This document shows, piece by piece, positions 17,624 through 27,835 of a stretch of 39,342 nt of DNA (within the stretch, counting starts at the first letter, position 1; each line of letters opens with the position of its first letter). This DNA comes from an uncultured Enterobacterales bacterium. Its GTDB lineage: Bacteria; Pseudomonadota; Gammaproteobacteria; Enterobacterales; Enterobacteriaceae. The stretch covers positions 1 through 39,342 of the forward strand of contig CAMLBO010000042.1 of NCBI GenBank assembly GCA_946478305.1, written 5' to 3'. The notes under the pieces were generated by a model, which worked only from the letters and a program-made list of their open reading frames with translations, searched no databases and was not told the origin of the DNA. A program made the translations under genes and the position numbers.

Positions 17624-18898
17624 ATGACAGATAAGCGCAAAGACGGTTCAGGAAAGCTGCTGTACTGCTCTTTTTGCGGCAAAAGCCAGCATGAAGTGCG
17701 TAAGCTGATTGCCGGGCCGTCAGTGTATATCTGCGATGAGTGTGTCGATCTGTGTAACGACATTATTCGCGAAGAGATTAAAGAAGTCGCGCCGCACCGC
17801 GAACGCAGTGCACTGCCGACTCCCCATGAGATCCGCCAACACCTCGATGACTACGTCATCGGGCAGGAACCCGCTAAAAAGGTTCTGGCTGTGGCGGTTT
17901 ATAACCACTACAAGCGCCTGCGTAATGGCGATACCACTAATGGTATCGAATTAGGCAAGAGCAACATTCTGCTGATCGGTCCTACTGGTAGCGGTAAAAC
18001 GTTGCTGGCTGAAACGCTCGCACGTTTCCTGGATGTACCATTCACTATGGCTGATGCCACCACGCTGACCGAAGCCGGTTACGTCGGTGAGGATGTGGAA
18101 AACATCATCCAGAAACTGCTGCAGAAATGTGATTACGACGTACAAAAAGCGCAGCGCGGGATCGTTTATATCGATGAAATCGATAAAATTTCCCGTAAGT
18201 CTGATAACCCATCGATCACTCGTGACGTGTCCGGTGAAGGTGTTCAGCAAGCGCTGCTGAAATTGATCGAAGGTACCGTTGCTGCGGTTCCACCTCAGGG
18301 CGGACGTAAGCATCCTCAGCAGGAGTTCCTGCAAGTTGATACCTCCAAGATCCTCTTCATCTGTGGCGGCGCGTTTGCCGGTCTGGATAAGGTGATTGGA
18401 CAGCGTATTAACACGGGTACTGGCATTGGTTTTGGTGCTGAAGTGAAAGGTAAGTCTGAAAAAGCCACTGAAGGTCAGTTACTGGCTCAGGCTGAACCGG
18501 AAGATTTGATCAAATTTGGTCTGATCCCGGAATTTATAGGCCGTCTGCCTGTTGTCGCTACCCTGAGCGAACTGAGCGAAGACGCGCTGATCCAGATCCT
18601 GAAAGAACCGAAAAATGCGCTGACTAAGCAGTATCAGGCATTGTTCAACCTCGAAGGTGTTGAACTGGAATTCCGTGATGAAGCGCTGGTGGCGATTGCC
18701 AAAAAAGCGATGGTACGTAAAACAGGTGCGCGTGGTCTGCGTTCAATTGTTGAAGGCGCACTGCTCGATACCATGTATGACCTGCCATCACTGGACAGCG
18801 TTGAGAAAGTGGTTATCGATGAATCCGTTATTTCGGGTCAGTCAGAACCCCTGATGATTTATGGTAAACCTGAAGCGCAACAGGCATCTGGCGAATAA
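17624..18898 (+). CDS. clpX: Clp protease ATP-binding unfoldase ClpX
   Basis: ClpX is the hexameric AAA+ unfoldase that recognises ssrA and other tags and feeds ClpP. The 424-residue product equals the E. coli length. The N-terminal zinc-binding domain has Cys15, Cys18, Cys37 and Cys40. The AAA+ module shows Walker A GPTGSGKT at 119-126, the pore loop GYVG at 152-155 and Walker B YIDEID with Asp184 and Glu185. The IGF loop that docks into ClpP is at 268-270. An AAGAGG ribosome site precedes the ATG. It is the second gene of clpP-clpX and ends at a strong terminator before lon. Confidence 0.99.
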   Translation: MTDKRKDGSGKLLYCSFCGKSQHEVRKLIAGPSVYICDECVDLCNDIIREEIKEVAPHRERSALPTPHEIRQHLDDYVIGQEPAKKVLAVAVYNHYKRLRNGDTTNGIELGKSNILLIGPTGSGKTLLAETLARFLDVPFTMADATTLTEAGYVGEDVENIIQKLLQKCDYDVQKAQRGIVYIDEIDKISRKSDNPSITRDVSGEGVQQALLKLIEGTVAAVPPQGGRKHPQQEFLQVDTSKILFICGGAFAGLDKVIGQRINTGTGIGFGAEVKGKSEKATEGQLLAQAEPEDLIKFGLIPEFIGRLPVVATLSELSEDALIQILKEPKNALTKQYQALFNLEGVELEFRDEALVAIAKKAMVRKTGARGLRSIVEGALLDTMYDLPSLDSVEKVVIDESVISGQSEPLMIYGKPEAQQASGE

Positions 18899-18928
18899 TT
18901 AGCCAACTGTTCCATAAGGTTAGTGAAG

Positions 18929-18959
18929 AAATGGGGGATTTTGTCCCCCATTTTTTTTT
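18929..18959 (+). terminator. Intrinsic terminator of clpX
   Basis: A 10-bp stem (AAATGGGGGA with TCCCCCATTT, loop TTTTG) leads into a nine-base T tract, 30 bp after the clpX stop. Confidence 0.93.
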
Positions 18960-18974
18960 ACTCGCATTCTTGTC

Positions 18975-19003
18975 GTTGAATGTCAGATATTCATCCCCAT
19001 ATA
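18975..19003 (+). promoter_or_regulatory. Sigma32 heat-shock promoter of lon
   Basis: GTTGAAT and CCCCATATA are separated by 13 bp, nearly identical to what I recall of the E. coli lon heat-shock promoter. It lies about 90 bp before the lon ATG. Confidence 0.85.
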
Positions 19004-19090
19004 CTCAGATAACGACTTGCTGAAACCCGTTTGACTCGTGTTTCACGAGATTTCCTTAACCTGGCGGAAGCTAAACTAAGAGAGAGCTCT

Positions 19091-21445
19091 ATGAACCCTG
19101 AGCGTTCCGAACGCATAGAAATCCCCGTCTTGCCTTTGCGCGACGTGGTGGTTTATCCGCACATGGTGATCCCGTTGTTTGTTGGCAGGGAAAAATCGAT
19201 TCGCTGCCTCGAAGCTGCGATGGATCACGACAAAAAAATCATGCTGGTTGCGCAGAAAGAAGCGTCTACCGATGAGCCGGGTGTTAACGATCTTTTCTCT
19301 GTAGGCACAGTTGCCTCCATATTGCAGATGCTGAAACTGCCTGACGGTACTGTCAAAGTCCTGGTTGAAGGTTTACAGCGCGCACGTATTACTACGCTGT
19401 CTGACAGCGGAGAGCACTTTGCTGCTCAGGCTGAATACCTTGAATCACCGGCCGTGGACGAGCGCGAACAGGAAGTTCTGGTTCGCACCGCCATTAATCA
19501 GTTTGAAGGCTATATCAAACTGAATAAAAAGATCCCGCCGGAAGTGCTGACGTCACTCAATAGTATTGAAGACGCAGCCCGTTTGGCTGACACCATTGCC
19601 GCGCATATGCCCTTGAAACTCAGTGATAAACAGTCCGTACTGGAGATGTTTGATATCACCGAGCGTCTGGAGTATTTGATGGCGATGATGGAATCGGAAA
19701 TCGACCTGCTGCAGGTTGAAAAACGCATCCGTAACCGTGTCAAAAAACAGATGGAAAAGAGCCAGCGCGAGTATTATCTGAACGAGCAAATGAAAGCTAT
19801 TCAGAAAGAACTTGGCGAAATGGACGATGCGCCTGATGAACATGAAGCGCTGAAACGCAAAATCGAAGCGGCGAAAATGCCGAAAGAAGCGCGTGAGAAA
19901 ACCGAAGCTGAGCTGCAAAAGCTGAAAATGATGTCCCCGATGTCCGCCGAGGCCACTGTTGTACGGGGTTATATCGACTGGATGCTTCAGGTGCCGTGGA
20001 ATGCTCGCAGCAAAGTGAAGAAAGATCTGCGTAAAGCCCAGGAAGTTCTGGATACCGACCACTTTGGCCTCGAAAGGGTTAAAGACCGTATCCTTGAATA
20101 TCTTGCGGTGCAGACGCGTGTCAGCAAAATTAAAGGGCCAATCCTCTGCCTGGTGGGGCCTCCAGGTGTGGGTAAAACCTCACTGGGGCAATCTATTGCC
20201 CGTGCTACAGGCCGTGAATATGTACGTATGGCGCTGGGTGGCGTACGTGATGAAGCGGAGATCCGCGGGCATCGCCGTACTTACATCGGTTCCATGCCGG
20301 GTAAACTGATTCAGAAAATGGCGAAAGTAGGCGTCAAAAACCCACTGTTCCTGTTGGATGAGATCGACAAAATGTCTTCGGACATGCGCGGTGACCCGGC
20401 TTCAGCGTTGCTGGAAGTGCTGGATCCAGAGCAAAACGTGGCTTTCAACGATCACTATCTTGAGGTCGATTACGATCTGTCTGATGTGATGTTTGTGGCA
20501 ACGTCCAACTCAATGAACATTCCGGCACCGTTACTGGACCGTATGGAAGTGATTCGTCTCTCGGGTTATACCGAAGATGAAAAGCTGAACATCGCGAAGC
20601 AGCACCTGTTGCCGAAACAGATTGAGCGTAATGCCTTGAAGAAAACCGAGCTGACCATCGATGACAGCGCGATTATTGGCATCATCCGTTTCTACACCCG
20701 TGAAGCTGGCGTACGTAGCCTGGAACGTGAACTTTCTAAGTTGTGTCGTAAAGCGGTCAAACAGTTGCTGATGGATAAAACCCTCAAGCACATTGAGATC
20801 AACGGCGATAACCTGAAAGATTTCCTCGGCGTGCAGAAGGTTGATTACGGTCGCGCAGATACTGAAAACCGCGTCGGTCAGGTGACGGGTTTAGCCTGGA
20901 CCGAAGTGGGCGGGGAACTGCTGACTATCGAGACCGCCTGTGTACCGGGTAAAGGCAAACTGACCTATACCGGTTCTTTAGGTGAAGTCATGCAGGAGTC
21001 CATTCAGGCTGCTCTGACCGTCGTGCGTGCCCGTGCGGACAAATTGGGGATTAACCCTGATTTCTACGAAAAACGTGATATTCACGTTCACGTACCAGAA
21101 GGGGCAACGCCAAAAGATGGGCCGAGTGCTGGTATTGCTATGTGCACCGCGCTGGTTTCCTGTCTGACCGGTAACCCGGTACGCGCAGACGTGGCCATGA
21201 CAGGGGAAATTACCCTGCGCGGTTTGGTTCTGCCGATTGGTGGTCTGAAAGAGAAACTGTTGGCGGCTCACCGTGGTGGGATCAAAGTTGTCCTGATCCC
21301 AGATGACAACAAACGCGATTTGGAAGAGATTCCTGCCAACGTATTGGGTGATCTGGAAATTCATCCGGTGAAGCGTATTGATGATGTGTTGAATTTTGCC
21401 CTGCAAAATCCAGCCTTCGGCGCCTTACCTGTTGCAGCAAAATAG
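19091..21445 (+). CDS. lon: ATP-dependent protease Lon (La)
   Basis: Lon is a hexameric cytoplasmic AAA+ serine-lysine protease that degrades misfolded proteins and regulators such as SulA and RcsA. From ATG 19091 the product is 784 residues, the E. coli length, starting [20 protein letters not shown]. Domains are the N-terminal substrate-binding region (1-300, with a coiled coil around residues 200-270), the AAA+ module with Walker A GPPGVGKT (about 356-363) and Walker B FLLDEIDK, and the protease domain with catalytic Ser679 (GPSAG) and Lys722. An in-frame start at 19031 would add 20 residues without family support; the AAGAGAGAG ribosome site favours 19091. A sigma32-type promoter precedes it and a terminator follows. 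Confidence 0.99.
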   Translation: MNPERSERIEIPVLPLRDVVVYPHMVIPLFVGREKSIRCLEAAMDHDKKIMLVAQKEASTDEPGVNDLFSVGTVASILQMLKLPDGTVKVLVEGLQRARITTLSDSGEHFAAQAEYLESPAVDEREQEVLVRTAINQFEGYIKLNKKIPPEVLTSLNSIEDAARLADTIAAHMPLKLSDKQSVLEMFDITERLEYLMAMMESEIDLLQVEKRIRNRVKKQMEKSQREYYLNEQMKAIQKELGEMDDAPDEHEALKRKIEAAKMPKEAREKTEAELQKLKMMSPMSAEATVVRGYIDWMLQVPWNARSKVKKDLRKAQEVLDTDHFGLERVKDRILEYLAVQTRVSKIKGPILCLVGPPGVGKTSLGQSIARATGREYVRMALGGVRDEAEIRGHRRTYIGSMPGKLIQKMAKVGVKNPLFLLDEIDKMSSDMRGDPASALLEVLDPEQNVAFNDHYLEVDYDLSDVMFVATSNSMNIPAPLLDRMEVIRLSGYTEDEKLNIAKQHLLPKQIERNALKKTELTIDDSAIIGIIRFYTREAGVRSLERELSKLCRKAVKQLLMDKTLKHIEINGDNLKDFLGVQKVDYGRADTENRVGQVTGLAWTEVGGELLTIETACVPGKGKLTYTGSLGEVMQESIQAALTVVRARADKLGINPDFYEKRDIHVHVPEGATPKDGPSAGIAMCTALVSCLTGNPVRADVAMTGEITLRGLVLPIGGLKEKLLAAHRGGIKVVLIPDDNKRDLEEIPANVLGDLEIHPVKRIDDVLNFALQNPAFGALPVAAK

Positions 21446-21477
21446 TGATCAAGACCATCACAGTTAACTAAAACTCG

Positions 21478-21514
21478 GGCTGGCAGGTGAAATCTCACTT
21501 GCCAGCCTTTTTTT
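21478..21514 (+). terminator. Intrinsic terminator of lon
   Basis: A 13-bp stem with one G-T pair (GGCTGGCAGGTGA with TCACTTGCCAGCC, loop AATC) is followed by seven T residues, 32 bp after the lon stop. Confidence 0.93.
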
Positions 21515-21661
21515 GTGTCGCTAAGTTAGACAGCTGTCGGGGAGTTTGAGGCTGCTTTCAGCCGCTTGCATAGCCCTGACAAGCTTGATATAACAGCTGC
21601 GCTGTCATATTCGCAGGGAAAATGCGACGTGACGATAGAATTTCAAGAGGGGATGAATAGA

Positions 21662-21937
21662 GTGAATAAGTCACAACTGATCGACAAAATTGCCGCCGGT
21701 GCTGATATTTCTAAAGCGGCTGCTGGACGTGTATTGGATGCAGTGCTTGGTTCGGTAACTGATACCTTGAAATCTGGGGAAGAAGTTGCTTTGGTGGGCT
21801 TTGGTACTTTCTCGGTTCGTGAGCGTTCTGCGCGTACAGGCCGTAACCCGCAGACAGGTAAAGAAATCAGCATTGCTGCAGCAAAAGTGCCTGGTTTCCG
21901 TGCTGGTAAGGCGTTGAAAGACGCGGTCAACGGTTAA
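21662..21937 (+). CDS. hupB: DNA-binding protein HU-beta
   Basis: HU-beta forms homodimers or HU-alpha/beta heterodimers that bend and compact DNA. The product is 91 residues starting [20 protein letters not shown], with the conserved GFGTF turn and the DNA-binding arm [13 protein letters not shown] start it at the GTG at 21662: AGAGGGG lies about 9 bases upstream, whereas an ATG at 21653 abuts that same ribosome site and would add three residues not seen in HU proteins. A still longer in-frame reading from 21566 has no support. E. coli HU-beta has 90 residues; this one ends with an extra Gly. It follows lon, separated by a terminator. Confidence 0.97.
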   Translation: MNKSQLIDKIAAGADISKAAAGRVLDAVLGSVTDTLKSGEEVALVGFGTFSVRERSARTGRNPQTGKEISIAAAKVPGFRAGKALKDAVNG

Positions 21938-22053
21938 TTACCTGCAGGTCAGGCGTCAAACTTGCGAGACGAAAGCCATAGCGTGCTTTTATTCCCAGGT
22001 CTGGTTGTTAAACAATAACCTGACGTCACCGGGCTGGTAAGGTAAGATACAAG

Positions 22054-22080
22054 GCGCATCGGAATCGATGCGCTTTTTTT
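22054..22080 (+). terminator. Intrinsic terminator of hupB
   Basis: An 8-bp stem (GCGCATCG with CGATGCGC, loop GAAT) ends in seven T residues. It sits only about 25 bp before the ppiD start, so ppiD transcription may depend partly on read-through or on a promoter within the gap. Confidence 0.88.
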
Positions 22081-22104
22081 ATTACAGCGGAGTGTTGCCT
22101 CACT

Positions 22105-23985
22105 ATGATGGACAATTTACGCGCGGCCGCCAACCACGTCGCGCTCAAAATCATTCTGGCCCTGATTATTCTGTCCTTTATTTTGACAGGGGTGGGCAAC
22201 TACCTGATCGGCGGTTCAGGCGACTATGCAGCGAAAGTGAATGGTCAGGAAATCGGTCGGGCCCAGTTGGAAGAAGCGGTGCAAAACCAGCGCAGCCGAC
22301 TGCAGCAACAGCTTGGGGATCAATTCTCTGCGCTGGCGGGCAGCGAAGGCTATATGCAGCAGCTGCGACAGGAATCCCTTAACAACCTGATTGACGTCAC
22401 TTTGCTCGATCAGTATTCCAAAAAACTGGGTATCACCGTCAGCGATCAACAAATCAAAGACGCTATTCTGGCAACCCCACAATTTCAAACTGATGGCCGT
22501 TTCGATAACGCCAAATATCTGCAAAGTATCCAGGGTATGGGTTACAGCGCTGACAATTTTGCGAAATTGATGAAGCAGCAATTGGTTAGCCAACAACTGG
22601 CTCAGGCTTTCGGCACCTCAGATTTCATTCTGCCGGTTGAAACTAAAACTATGTCAGAATTGCTTCTGCAGGAACGCGACGTTCGTACAGTGACTCTGGA
22701 TACTGCGGCACTGGCTGCGAAACAGCAGGTCAGCGACAGCGAAGCGCAGGCGTTCTACGATCAAAACAAGAATAACTTTGTTTCTCCTGAGCAGGTAAAA
22801 GTCAGCTACATCGAAATGGATGCCGCGGCCATGCAAGGGAAAGGCACGGTAAGCGATGCCGACGTGGCCGCGTACTATGATCAGCACAAGAGTGAGTTTG
22901 GTCAGCCTGAACGCCGCCGTTACAGCGTAATCGTTCTCAAAACGCAGGCAGATGCAGATGCGGTTGCGGCTGAGCTGAAGAAAGGCGCTGATTTTGCCGA
23001 ATTGGCGAAAACCAAGTCCATCGATGCGCTGAGCGGTAAACAAGGCGGCCTGATGGATTGGGTTGAACCTGAAACCACCTTGCCTGAATTCAAGAGTGCT
23101 AATCTGACCAACAAAGGCCAGGTTTCCGGTGTCATTAAATCTGACAGCGGTTTCTTTATTCTGCGCCTTGAAGATATCAAGCCAGAGCAGACTAAACCCC
23201 TGGCGCAGGTACACGATGGTATCGTCGATAAACTGAAACAAGAGAAAGCCGTTGACGCTTATTACGCGTTACAGCAGAAAGTCAGTGAAGCCGCGACGAA
23301 CGACAACGAATCTTTGGCTTCTGCTGAAGAAGTTGCTGGCGTGAAAGCGACGCATACAGACTGGTTTACTCAGCAAGCTATTCCTGCCGGCATTAACTTC
23401 AAGCCTGTCGTTCAGGCTATCTTCGAAGGTGGTTTGATTGGTCAGGATGGTTCACCGGGTAGCAACTCAGACATTATCACCGTAGACGGCGACCGTGCCT
23501 TTGTTGTGCGTGTAGATGCACACAAATCCGAAGGCTTTAAACCTTTTGCTGAGGTTAAAGATCAGGTCATCGCCCTGGTGAAACGTCAGAAAGCAGAAGA
23601 TCAGGCTCGGATGGATGGTGAGAAACTGCTGACTGCTCTCAAAGCCGGTAAAGGTGATGAAGCGTTGAAAGCGGCTGGTCTGAGCTTTGGTGATGTGCAG
23701 AAAGTCCAGCGTACTCAGCAGCCTTCGGCCTTTGAACAAAACGTGTATGCGTTGCCTCATCCGCAAAAAGACCAGCCTGTATACGGCCTGTCGCAGGATG
23801 ACAAAGGTAACAGCGTGCTTGTTGAGTTGACTGCGGTTAATCCAGGTAAGCTGCCTGAGAATGAAACGGCACGCTTTGAACAGGAACTGCAGCAGTCGTC
23901 ATCTAACGTGACCTTTGATGCATTGCTGACGAACCTACGTCAGGAAGCCAAAATCAAACTGGGCTCTGCCGCACAAGTCCAGTAA
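22105..23985 (+). CDS. ppiD: Periplasmic SecYEG-associated folding factor PpiD
   Basis: PpiD is anchored in the inner membrane by one N-terminal helix and assists secreted proteins as they leave the Sec translocon, working with YfgM. The 626-residue product (E. coli 623) has MMDNLRAAANHVALKIILAL, then a transmembrane helix at about 16-34, a SurA-like N-terminal chaperone region and a parvulin-type domain at about residues 265-360 (RRRYSVIVLKTQADADAVAA through KSDSGFFILRLEDI). The parvulin domain in E. coli PpiD lacks isomerase activity. The first two codons are both ATG; the first is used. An AGCGGAG stretch lies upstream of the start. Confidence 0.97.
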   Translation: MMDNLRAAANHVALKIILALIILSFILTGVGNYLIGGSGDYAAKVNGQEIGRAQLEEAVQNQRSRLQQQLGDQFSALAGSEGYMQQLRQESLNNLIDVTLLDQYSKKLGITVSDQQIKDAILATPQFQTDGRFDNAKYLQSIQGMGYSADNFAKLMKQQLVSQQLAQAFGTSDFILPVETKTMSELLLQERDVRTVTLDTAALAAKQQVSDSEAQAFYDQNKNNFVSPEQVKVSYIEMDAAAMQGKGTVSDADVAAYYDQHKSEFGQPERRRYSVIVLKTQADADAVAAELKKGADFAELAKTKSIDALSGKQGGLMDWVEPETTLPEFKSANLTNKGQVSGVIKSDSGFFILRLEDIKPEQTKPLAQVHDGIVDKLKQEKAVDAYYALQQKVSEAATNDNESLASAEEVAGVKATHTDWFTQQAIPAGINFKPVVQAIFEGGLIGQDGSPGSNSDIITVDGDRAFVVRVDAHKSEGFKPFAEVKDQVIALVKRQKAEDQARMDGEKLLTALKAGKGDEALKAAGLSFGDVQKVQRTQQPSAFEQNVYALPHPQKDQPVYGLSQDDKGNSVLVELTAVNPGKLPENETARFEQELQQSSSNVTFDALLTNLRQEAKIKLGSAAQVQ

Positions 23986-24018
23986 ACGCCGCAAATCTTT
24001 GCAACGCGTTGCAACAAC

Positions 24019-24042
24019 AAAAGGCCGCTTTCGCGGCCTTTT
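24019..24042 (+). terminator. Intrinsic terminator of ppiD
   Basis: A perfect 10-bp stem (AAAAGGCCGC with GCGGCCTTTT, loop TTTC) follows ppiD by about 35 bp. The T tract is only the stem's four T residues, so termination may be incomplete. Confidence 0.8.
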
Positions 24043-24053
24043 CCACATTTTGA

Positions 24054-24509
<456 letters not shown>

Positions 24510-24518
24510 CGGATGTCG

Positions 24519-24553
24519 CGGCGATAACCTGACAACGGTTATCGCCGTTTACT
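24519..24553 (+). terminator. Probable terminator of ybaV
   Basis: An 11-bp perfect stem (CGGCGATAACC with GGTTATCGCCG, loop TGACAAC) is followed by the short tract TTTACTT, 10 bp after the ybaV stop. Confidence 0.75.
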
Positions 24554-24626
24554 TCTGCTAATCTCTAAAGACATCTGACCAGTTCGGTTCGCGCCTCAGA
24601 CTTTCAGCAGGAGTTTTCTAATTACT

Positions 24627-25028
24627 ATGCATACGTTTATCAAAGTTCGCGGTTTTCATATCGACGTCTATCAACATGTTAATAATGCCCGTTATCTTGA
24701 GTTTCTGGAGTCTGCCCGCTGGGAGTGGCTCGATAACAAGAGTGGTTTCAAATGGATGAGCGCTAACAATATCGCCTTCATCGTCGTTAACATCAATATC
24801 AACTACCGCAAGCCAGCTACGTTAGGCGATGTATTACGCATCGACAGCAGTCTGCAGCAACTCAATGGCCGCAGTGGCGTCATAGAGCAGGTGATCACGC
24901 GGGAAGGCGATATCGTCGCCGATGCTACCTTGACATTTGTTTGTATCGACCTGCGAACGCAAAAGGCCTTGCCGCTGGAAGGCGAGTTACTGGAGAGGCT
25001 GCGGGAGCTGGAGTTGAAAGAAGGCTAA
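24627..25028 (+). CDS. fadM: Long-chain acyl-CoA thioesterase FadM (YbaW)
   Basis: FadM is a hotdog-fold thioesterase that hydrolyses long-chain acyl-CoAs, including products that stall beta-oxidation of unsaturated fatty acids such as oleate. The 133-residue product (E. coli 132) carries the 4-hydroxybenzoyl-CoA thioesterase-type motif HIDVYQHVNNARYLEFLE with the putative catalytic Asp13. GCAGGAG stands upstream of the ATG. E. coli fadM is controlled by FadR; here the sequence GACCAGTT at 24577-24584 resembles one half of a FadR site, but the other half is poor, so FadR control is only possible. Confidence 0.95.
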   Translation: MHTFIKVRGFHIDVYQHVNNARYLEFLESARWEWLDNKSGFKWMSANNIAFIVVNININYRKPATLGDVLRIDSSLQQLNGRSGVIEQVITREGDIVADATLTFVCIDLRTQKALPLEGELLERLRELELKEG

Positions 25029-25111
25029 GTGACGTTGGGGGGGAAATCTTAGGCATGGGAAAGTGGTTGACCGGGTAAGCAGCATCAAACCCGGTCAAGA
25101 ACAAAATGAAA

Positions 25112-25810
25112 TCAAAGCAGGCCGGTTTTCTTCTTCATGCTGGCGTTGATGACATCTTTATCCTGCTGATACTGCTGCAGACCATTAGCGCGTAAATGGC
25201 AGGCAGCGCACTCACCGCAACCATCGCCAGCAATACCGTTATAGCAGGTCAACGTTTGGTGGCGAACCAAATTCAGTTGTTGATAATAATCGGCCAGAGC
25301 CCAGGTTTCGGCCTTGTTCAGCCACATCAGGGGTGTTTCGAAGCGGATATCACGGGCTATCCCCAGCGAAACAGCATGATTCAGCGCTTTGACGAACTCG
25401 TCGCGGCAATCCGGATAACCGGAGAAGTCAGTTTCACATACACCGCTGATAACCGCTTCGGCCTGAATCTGATAGGCATAAATGGCCGCCAGCGTAAGGA
25501 ACAGAATATTCCGGCCCGGAACAAAAGTACTTGGCAGACCGTTATCTTCGGTTTCGCCTAAAACGGGTACGGGAATGTTGTCGCGGGTCAGGCTGCTGAC
25601 CGCAAGTTCGTTTAGCAGGCCGACATCCAGCACCTTATGAGCTTTCGCGCCTAACTCGACGGAGAGTTTGCGGGCAATGTCGATCTCTGCACGATGTCGT
25701 TGACCATAATCGAAGGTAATGCAATGCACTTCATCATATTGCGTCAATGCCTGAATCAGGCAGGTTGTTGAATCCTGACCACCGCTAAAAACCACCACTG
25801 CTCTTTTCAT
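25112..25810 (-). CDS. queC: 7-cyano-7-deazaguanine synthase
   Basis: QueC uses ATP and ammonia to convert 7-carboxy-7-deazaguanine to preQ0 in queuosine synthesis. The 232-residue product (E. coli 231) has the N-terminal PP-loop [10 protein letters not shown] (Ser9-Ser14 core) and the C-terminal zinc site with spacing C-x8-C-x2-C-x2-C in [17 protein letters not shown] ribosome site AGGTAAACAG precedes the ATG at 25810. It lies 90 bp downstream of ybaE on the same strand and may share its transcript. No preQ1 riboswitch is evident upstream. Confidence 0.97.
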   Translation of the reverse strand: MKRAVVVFSGGQDSTTCLIQALTQYDEVHCITFDYGQRHRAEIDIARKLSVELGAKAHKVLDVGLLNELAVSSLTRDNIPVPVLGETEDNGLPSTFVPGRNILFLTLAAIYAYQIQAEAVISGVCETDFSGYPDCRDEFVKALNHAVSLGIARDIRFETPLMWLNKAETWALADYYQQLNLVRHQTLTCYNGIAGDGCGECAACHLRANGLQQYQQDKDVINASMKKKTGLL

Positions 25811-25900
25811 CTGTTTACCTGTTTTTACTTAGCTGTATGTCAGACTTGCCGACAATAAAAATCCTGTCCATGGTACTGCCCTTTAGTCTGAGATGAAAGG

Positions 25901-27601
25901 TCACGGCAATGGAGGCGGGATCCACGCTTGGCAAAAATCAAACCACCCCCAGGCGGTGAGTTGTACGCCATTGACGCGCGGCGGTGCACTGACCTGATAT
26001 TGATAGTTAAATAACGGAGTAATAATTCCGCGTTGCATCAGATGATAGAAGTGAGCCCGCAACTCCTCAGCCCTTTTGTTGGCAAGAGGAATTTGCTGGA
26101 TAGTGTACAAATGCTTCTGCTGTTCACGGATATCGTCATCGTTGAGAATACCGGGCCAGAGTGGATCCTGGCGTAGCCAGTTTTCCAGCGTAGCCTCGGG
26201 TGCTTCACCGATTAATCGATCGCCGAGCAGCAGATCGGCAGAAAACACGGACTCTTCGCTATCCCATAACCTCCCGGGATGGTAGACAATCTCTAATTGG
26301 CAACCTTCGGCTGCCAGACAGCCTTTCAGCGCCTCGGCCACAAATTCAAGTTCAATGGGCGGATGAAACACCAGCTTGAGTTTTTTCGGCAGAGAGACGT
26401 TTTTCACATCGTGCTCAGGGATGGGCCATTCGGGTAACATCTCTTTGCTGGGCTTAACCAAATCGTGATCAATAGGTAGCCTGTTCAGTAAGCCGGATCG
26501 CTGAATGAGCATAATAATCTTCTGCGCCTGCTCTGAAGATAAATACCCGCGCCGTAAATTTGCCGCAATATAACAAAAGCCGAGGCTGGTGCTGCGTTTC
26601 ACCGGTTTTACCTCGGCCAGTTCATCCTGTTCACCTAACATAATGCGTACCGGATGCTGGCAGCTGACATTGTCTTTTTGTGCGAACAGTTGCGGCGTGA
26701 TCCAAAATTCAATGGCGGCCAGAAAGGGATGTTGCAGGTGATAGTAGGCGTGCTGTTCAAGGCGCACCAGCTCTGGTGCAAAACTTGCCAGCCGAAATGG
26801 CCCTGCGCCGCAAAGCGGATCCTCAGGGTGAGACAAAAGACAGTTCAGGTCGGCCAGACGGTGAGCCAGCCAGTAATCCGGGACAAGTAAGTCGAATTGC
26901 AGGCATAGGGCATGTGGCTGGCTGATCTGAGCAATGGTCGCCAGACTGTATTGGCTGCGAGGGGACTGACGCAGCGTTTCAAAGCCCTTGCACAACTGGT
27001 CCGCGGTTACCGGTTCACCATTGTGCCAGTAAAGCTGGCTGCGCAGGAAAAATCGCCAGGTCTTGCCGTCGTTGCTGATCTGCCAATGATGAGCGAGATC
27101 GGGCTGGGGAAGCGGCTCGCCAGTGATAAAACGGGTCAGACCAGCATGCAGGGTATGCGCCAGATGTTGTTCTGCGCGTCCGGTCAGCGTTTGCGGATCC
27201 AAGGGCTGCATACTGCGATAATAGGGGATACGCAACGTCGGGGCATCGGCTTGCCACTGCCCACCGAGATGGGGAGCCAGCAGGGCGTTAAGATGTTTCG
27301 GATCCATTTCGCTCAGTTGCAGCGCTGCTGAGTGATCGCCATTCTTCAATAGCTGTTGCAAATAGGATTCACGCAGACTTTCTGACGATGTCAGGCACTG
27401 AATCGAGGCGCGCTTGCCGCGGCCAGCCTGTGCCAGCCAGCTAATCCAGCCTGCATGCTGAAATTGTGTCAGCAAAGTACGGGTATGGCGTTCACTGCAA
27501 CAGAATATGCCGGCCAGATCGGCCACGGTCAACGCTGCAGACTGATTGCCTACCTTCATATACAGACGTTGATACTGATTAAGACGGTTTTGCAAACGCA
27601 T
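25901..27601 (-). CDS. ybaE: SgrR-like transcriptional regulator with solute-binding domain, YbaE
   Basis: YbaE belongs to the SgrR family: an N-terminal winged helix joined to a domain resembling periplasmic oligopeptide-binding proteins, here acting in the cytoplasm because no signal peptide is present. The 566-residue product equals the E. coli length. The DNA-binding part is about residues 1-110 (CCSERHTRTLLTQFQHAGWI is the recognition region), and the SBP_bac_5-like part follows from GGQWQADAPTLRIPYYR to GWFDFCQAWIPPP. Ligand and target genes are unknown. It is divergent from cof, and the shared spacer carries two related operator-like sequences, one touching the start of ybaE, so autoregulation is plausible. 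Confidence 0.93.
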   Translation of the reverse strand: MRLQNRLNQYQRLYMKVGNQSAALTVADLAGIFCCSERHTRTLLTQFQHAGWISWLAQAGRGKRASIQCLTSSESLRESYLQQLLKNGDHSAALQLSEMDPKHLNALLAPHLGGQWQADAPTLRIPYYRSMQPLDPQTLTGRAEQHLAHTLHAGLTRFITGEPLPQPDLAHHWQISNDGKTWRFFLRSQLYWHNGEPVTADQLCKGFETLRQSPRSQYSLATIAQISQPHALCLQFDLLVPDYWLAHRLADLNCLLSHPEDPLCGAGPFRLASFAPELVRLEQHAYYHLQHPFLAAIEFWITPQLFAQKDNVSCQHPVRIMLGEQDELAEVKPVKRSTSLGFCYIAANLRRGYLSSEQAQKIIMLIQRSGLLNRLPIDHDLVKPSKEMLPEWPIPEHDVKNVSLPKKLKLVFHPPIELEFVAEALKGCLAAEGCQLEIVYHPGRLWDSEESVFSADLLLGDRLIGEAPEATLENWLRQDPLWPGILNDDDIREQQKHLYTIQQIPLANKRAEELRAHFYHLMQRGIITPLFNYQYQVSAPPRVNGVQLTAWGWFDFCQAWIPPPLP

Positions 27602-27607
27602 AGAGAG

Positions 27608-27632
27608 TCCGGAACACCTTAAGCAAGTTCAC
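27608..27632. promoter_or_regulatory. Operator-like site A next to ybaE
   Basis: TCCGGAACAC (27608-27617) is followed after 8 bp by AGTTCAC. The identical 10-mer recurs at 27702. The site sits just upstream of the ybaE start, where a bound protein could block initiation. Confidence 0.4.
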
Positions 27633-27701
27633 CAGAAAAGGTTCAGCATAACGGAGCCGTCTTATCACGACATCAGGCAGAGTGGCATACTGTGATCTAA
27701 A

Positions 27702-27729
27702 TCCGGAACACTATTCATAAAGTGTTCAC
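27702..27729. promoter_or_regulatory. Operator-like site B between ybaE and cof
   Basis: TCCGGAACAC is repeated here and followed by AGTGTTCAC. GAACACT and AGTGTTC form a perfect 7-bp dyad around an 8-bp spacer (27706-27727). Spacing from site A is 94 bp. Confidence 0.45.
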
Positions 27730-27835
27730 TATTACTTCCGTAAATCTGGCGGCATAATGACAGCGCTAACTTTCTCCAAGACAGCCAGGCAGAAAACCCT
27801 TTTCATGCTGTTCTGTCGGGTAATCGCGAGGTTTT

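Noticed and set aside
19031-19090. Upstream in-frame extension of lon by 20 residues
   Set aside because: The ATG at 19091 gives the exact 784-residue Lon N-terminus with a ribosome site; the extension has no family match and lies in the lon leader.
21566-21661. Longer N-terminus for hupB
   Set aside because: HU proteins begin at MNKSQL; the GTG at 21662 has a well-spaced ribosome site, and the extra 32 residues do not resemble HU.
24570-24586. FadR operator before fadM
   Set aside because: Only a GACCAGTT half-site is recognisable; the other half departs too far from the consensus to list it as a feature.
25067-25098. Ten-bp inverted repeat between fadM and queC considered as a terminator
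   Set aside because: TTGACCGGGT and ACCCGGTCAA pair well, but neither side has a T tract, so it is not a canonical intrinsic terminator. It may still be a Rho-independent pause or 3'-end stabiliser.
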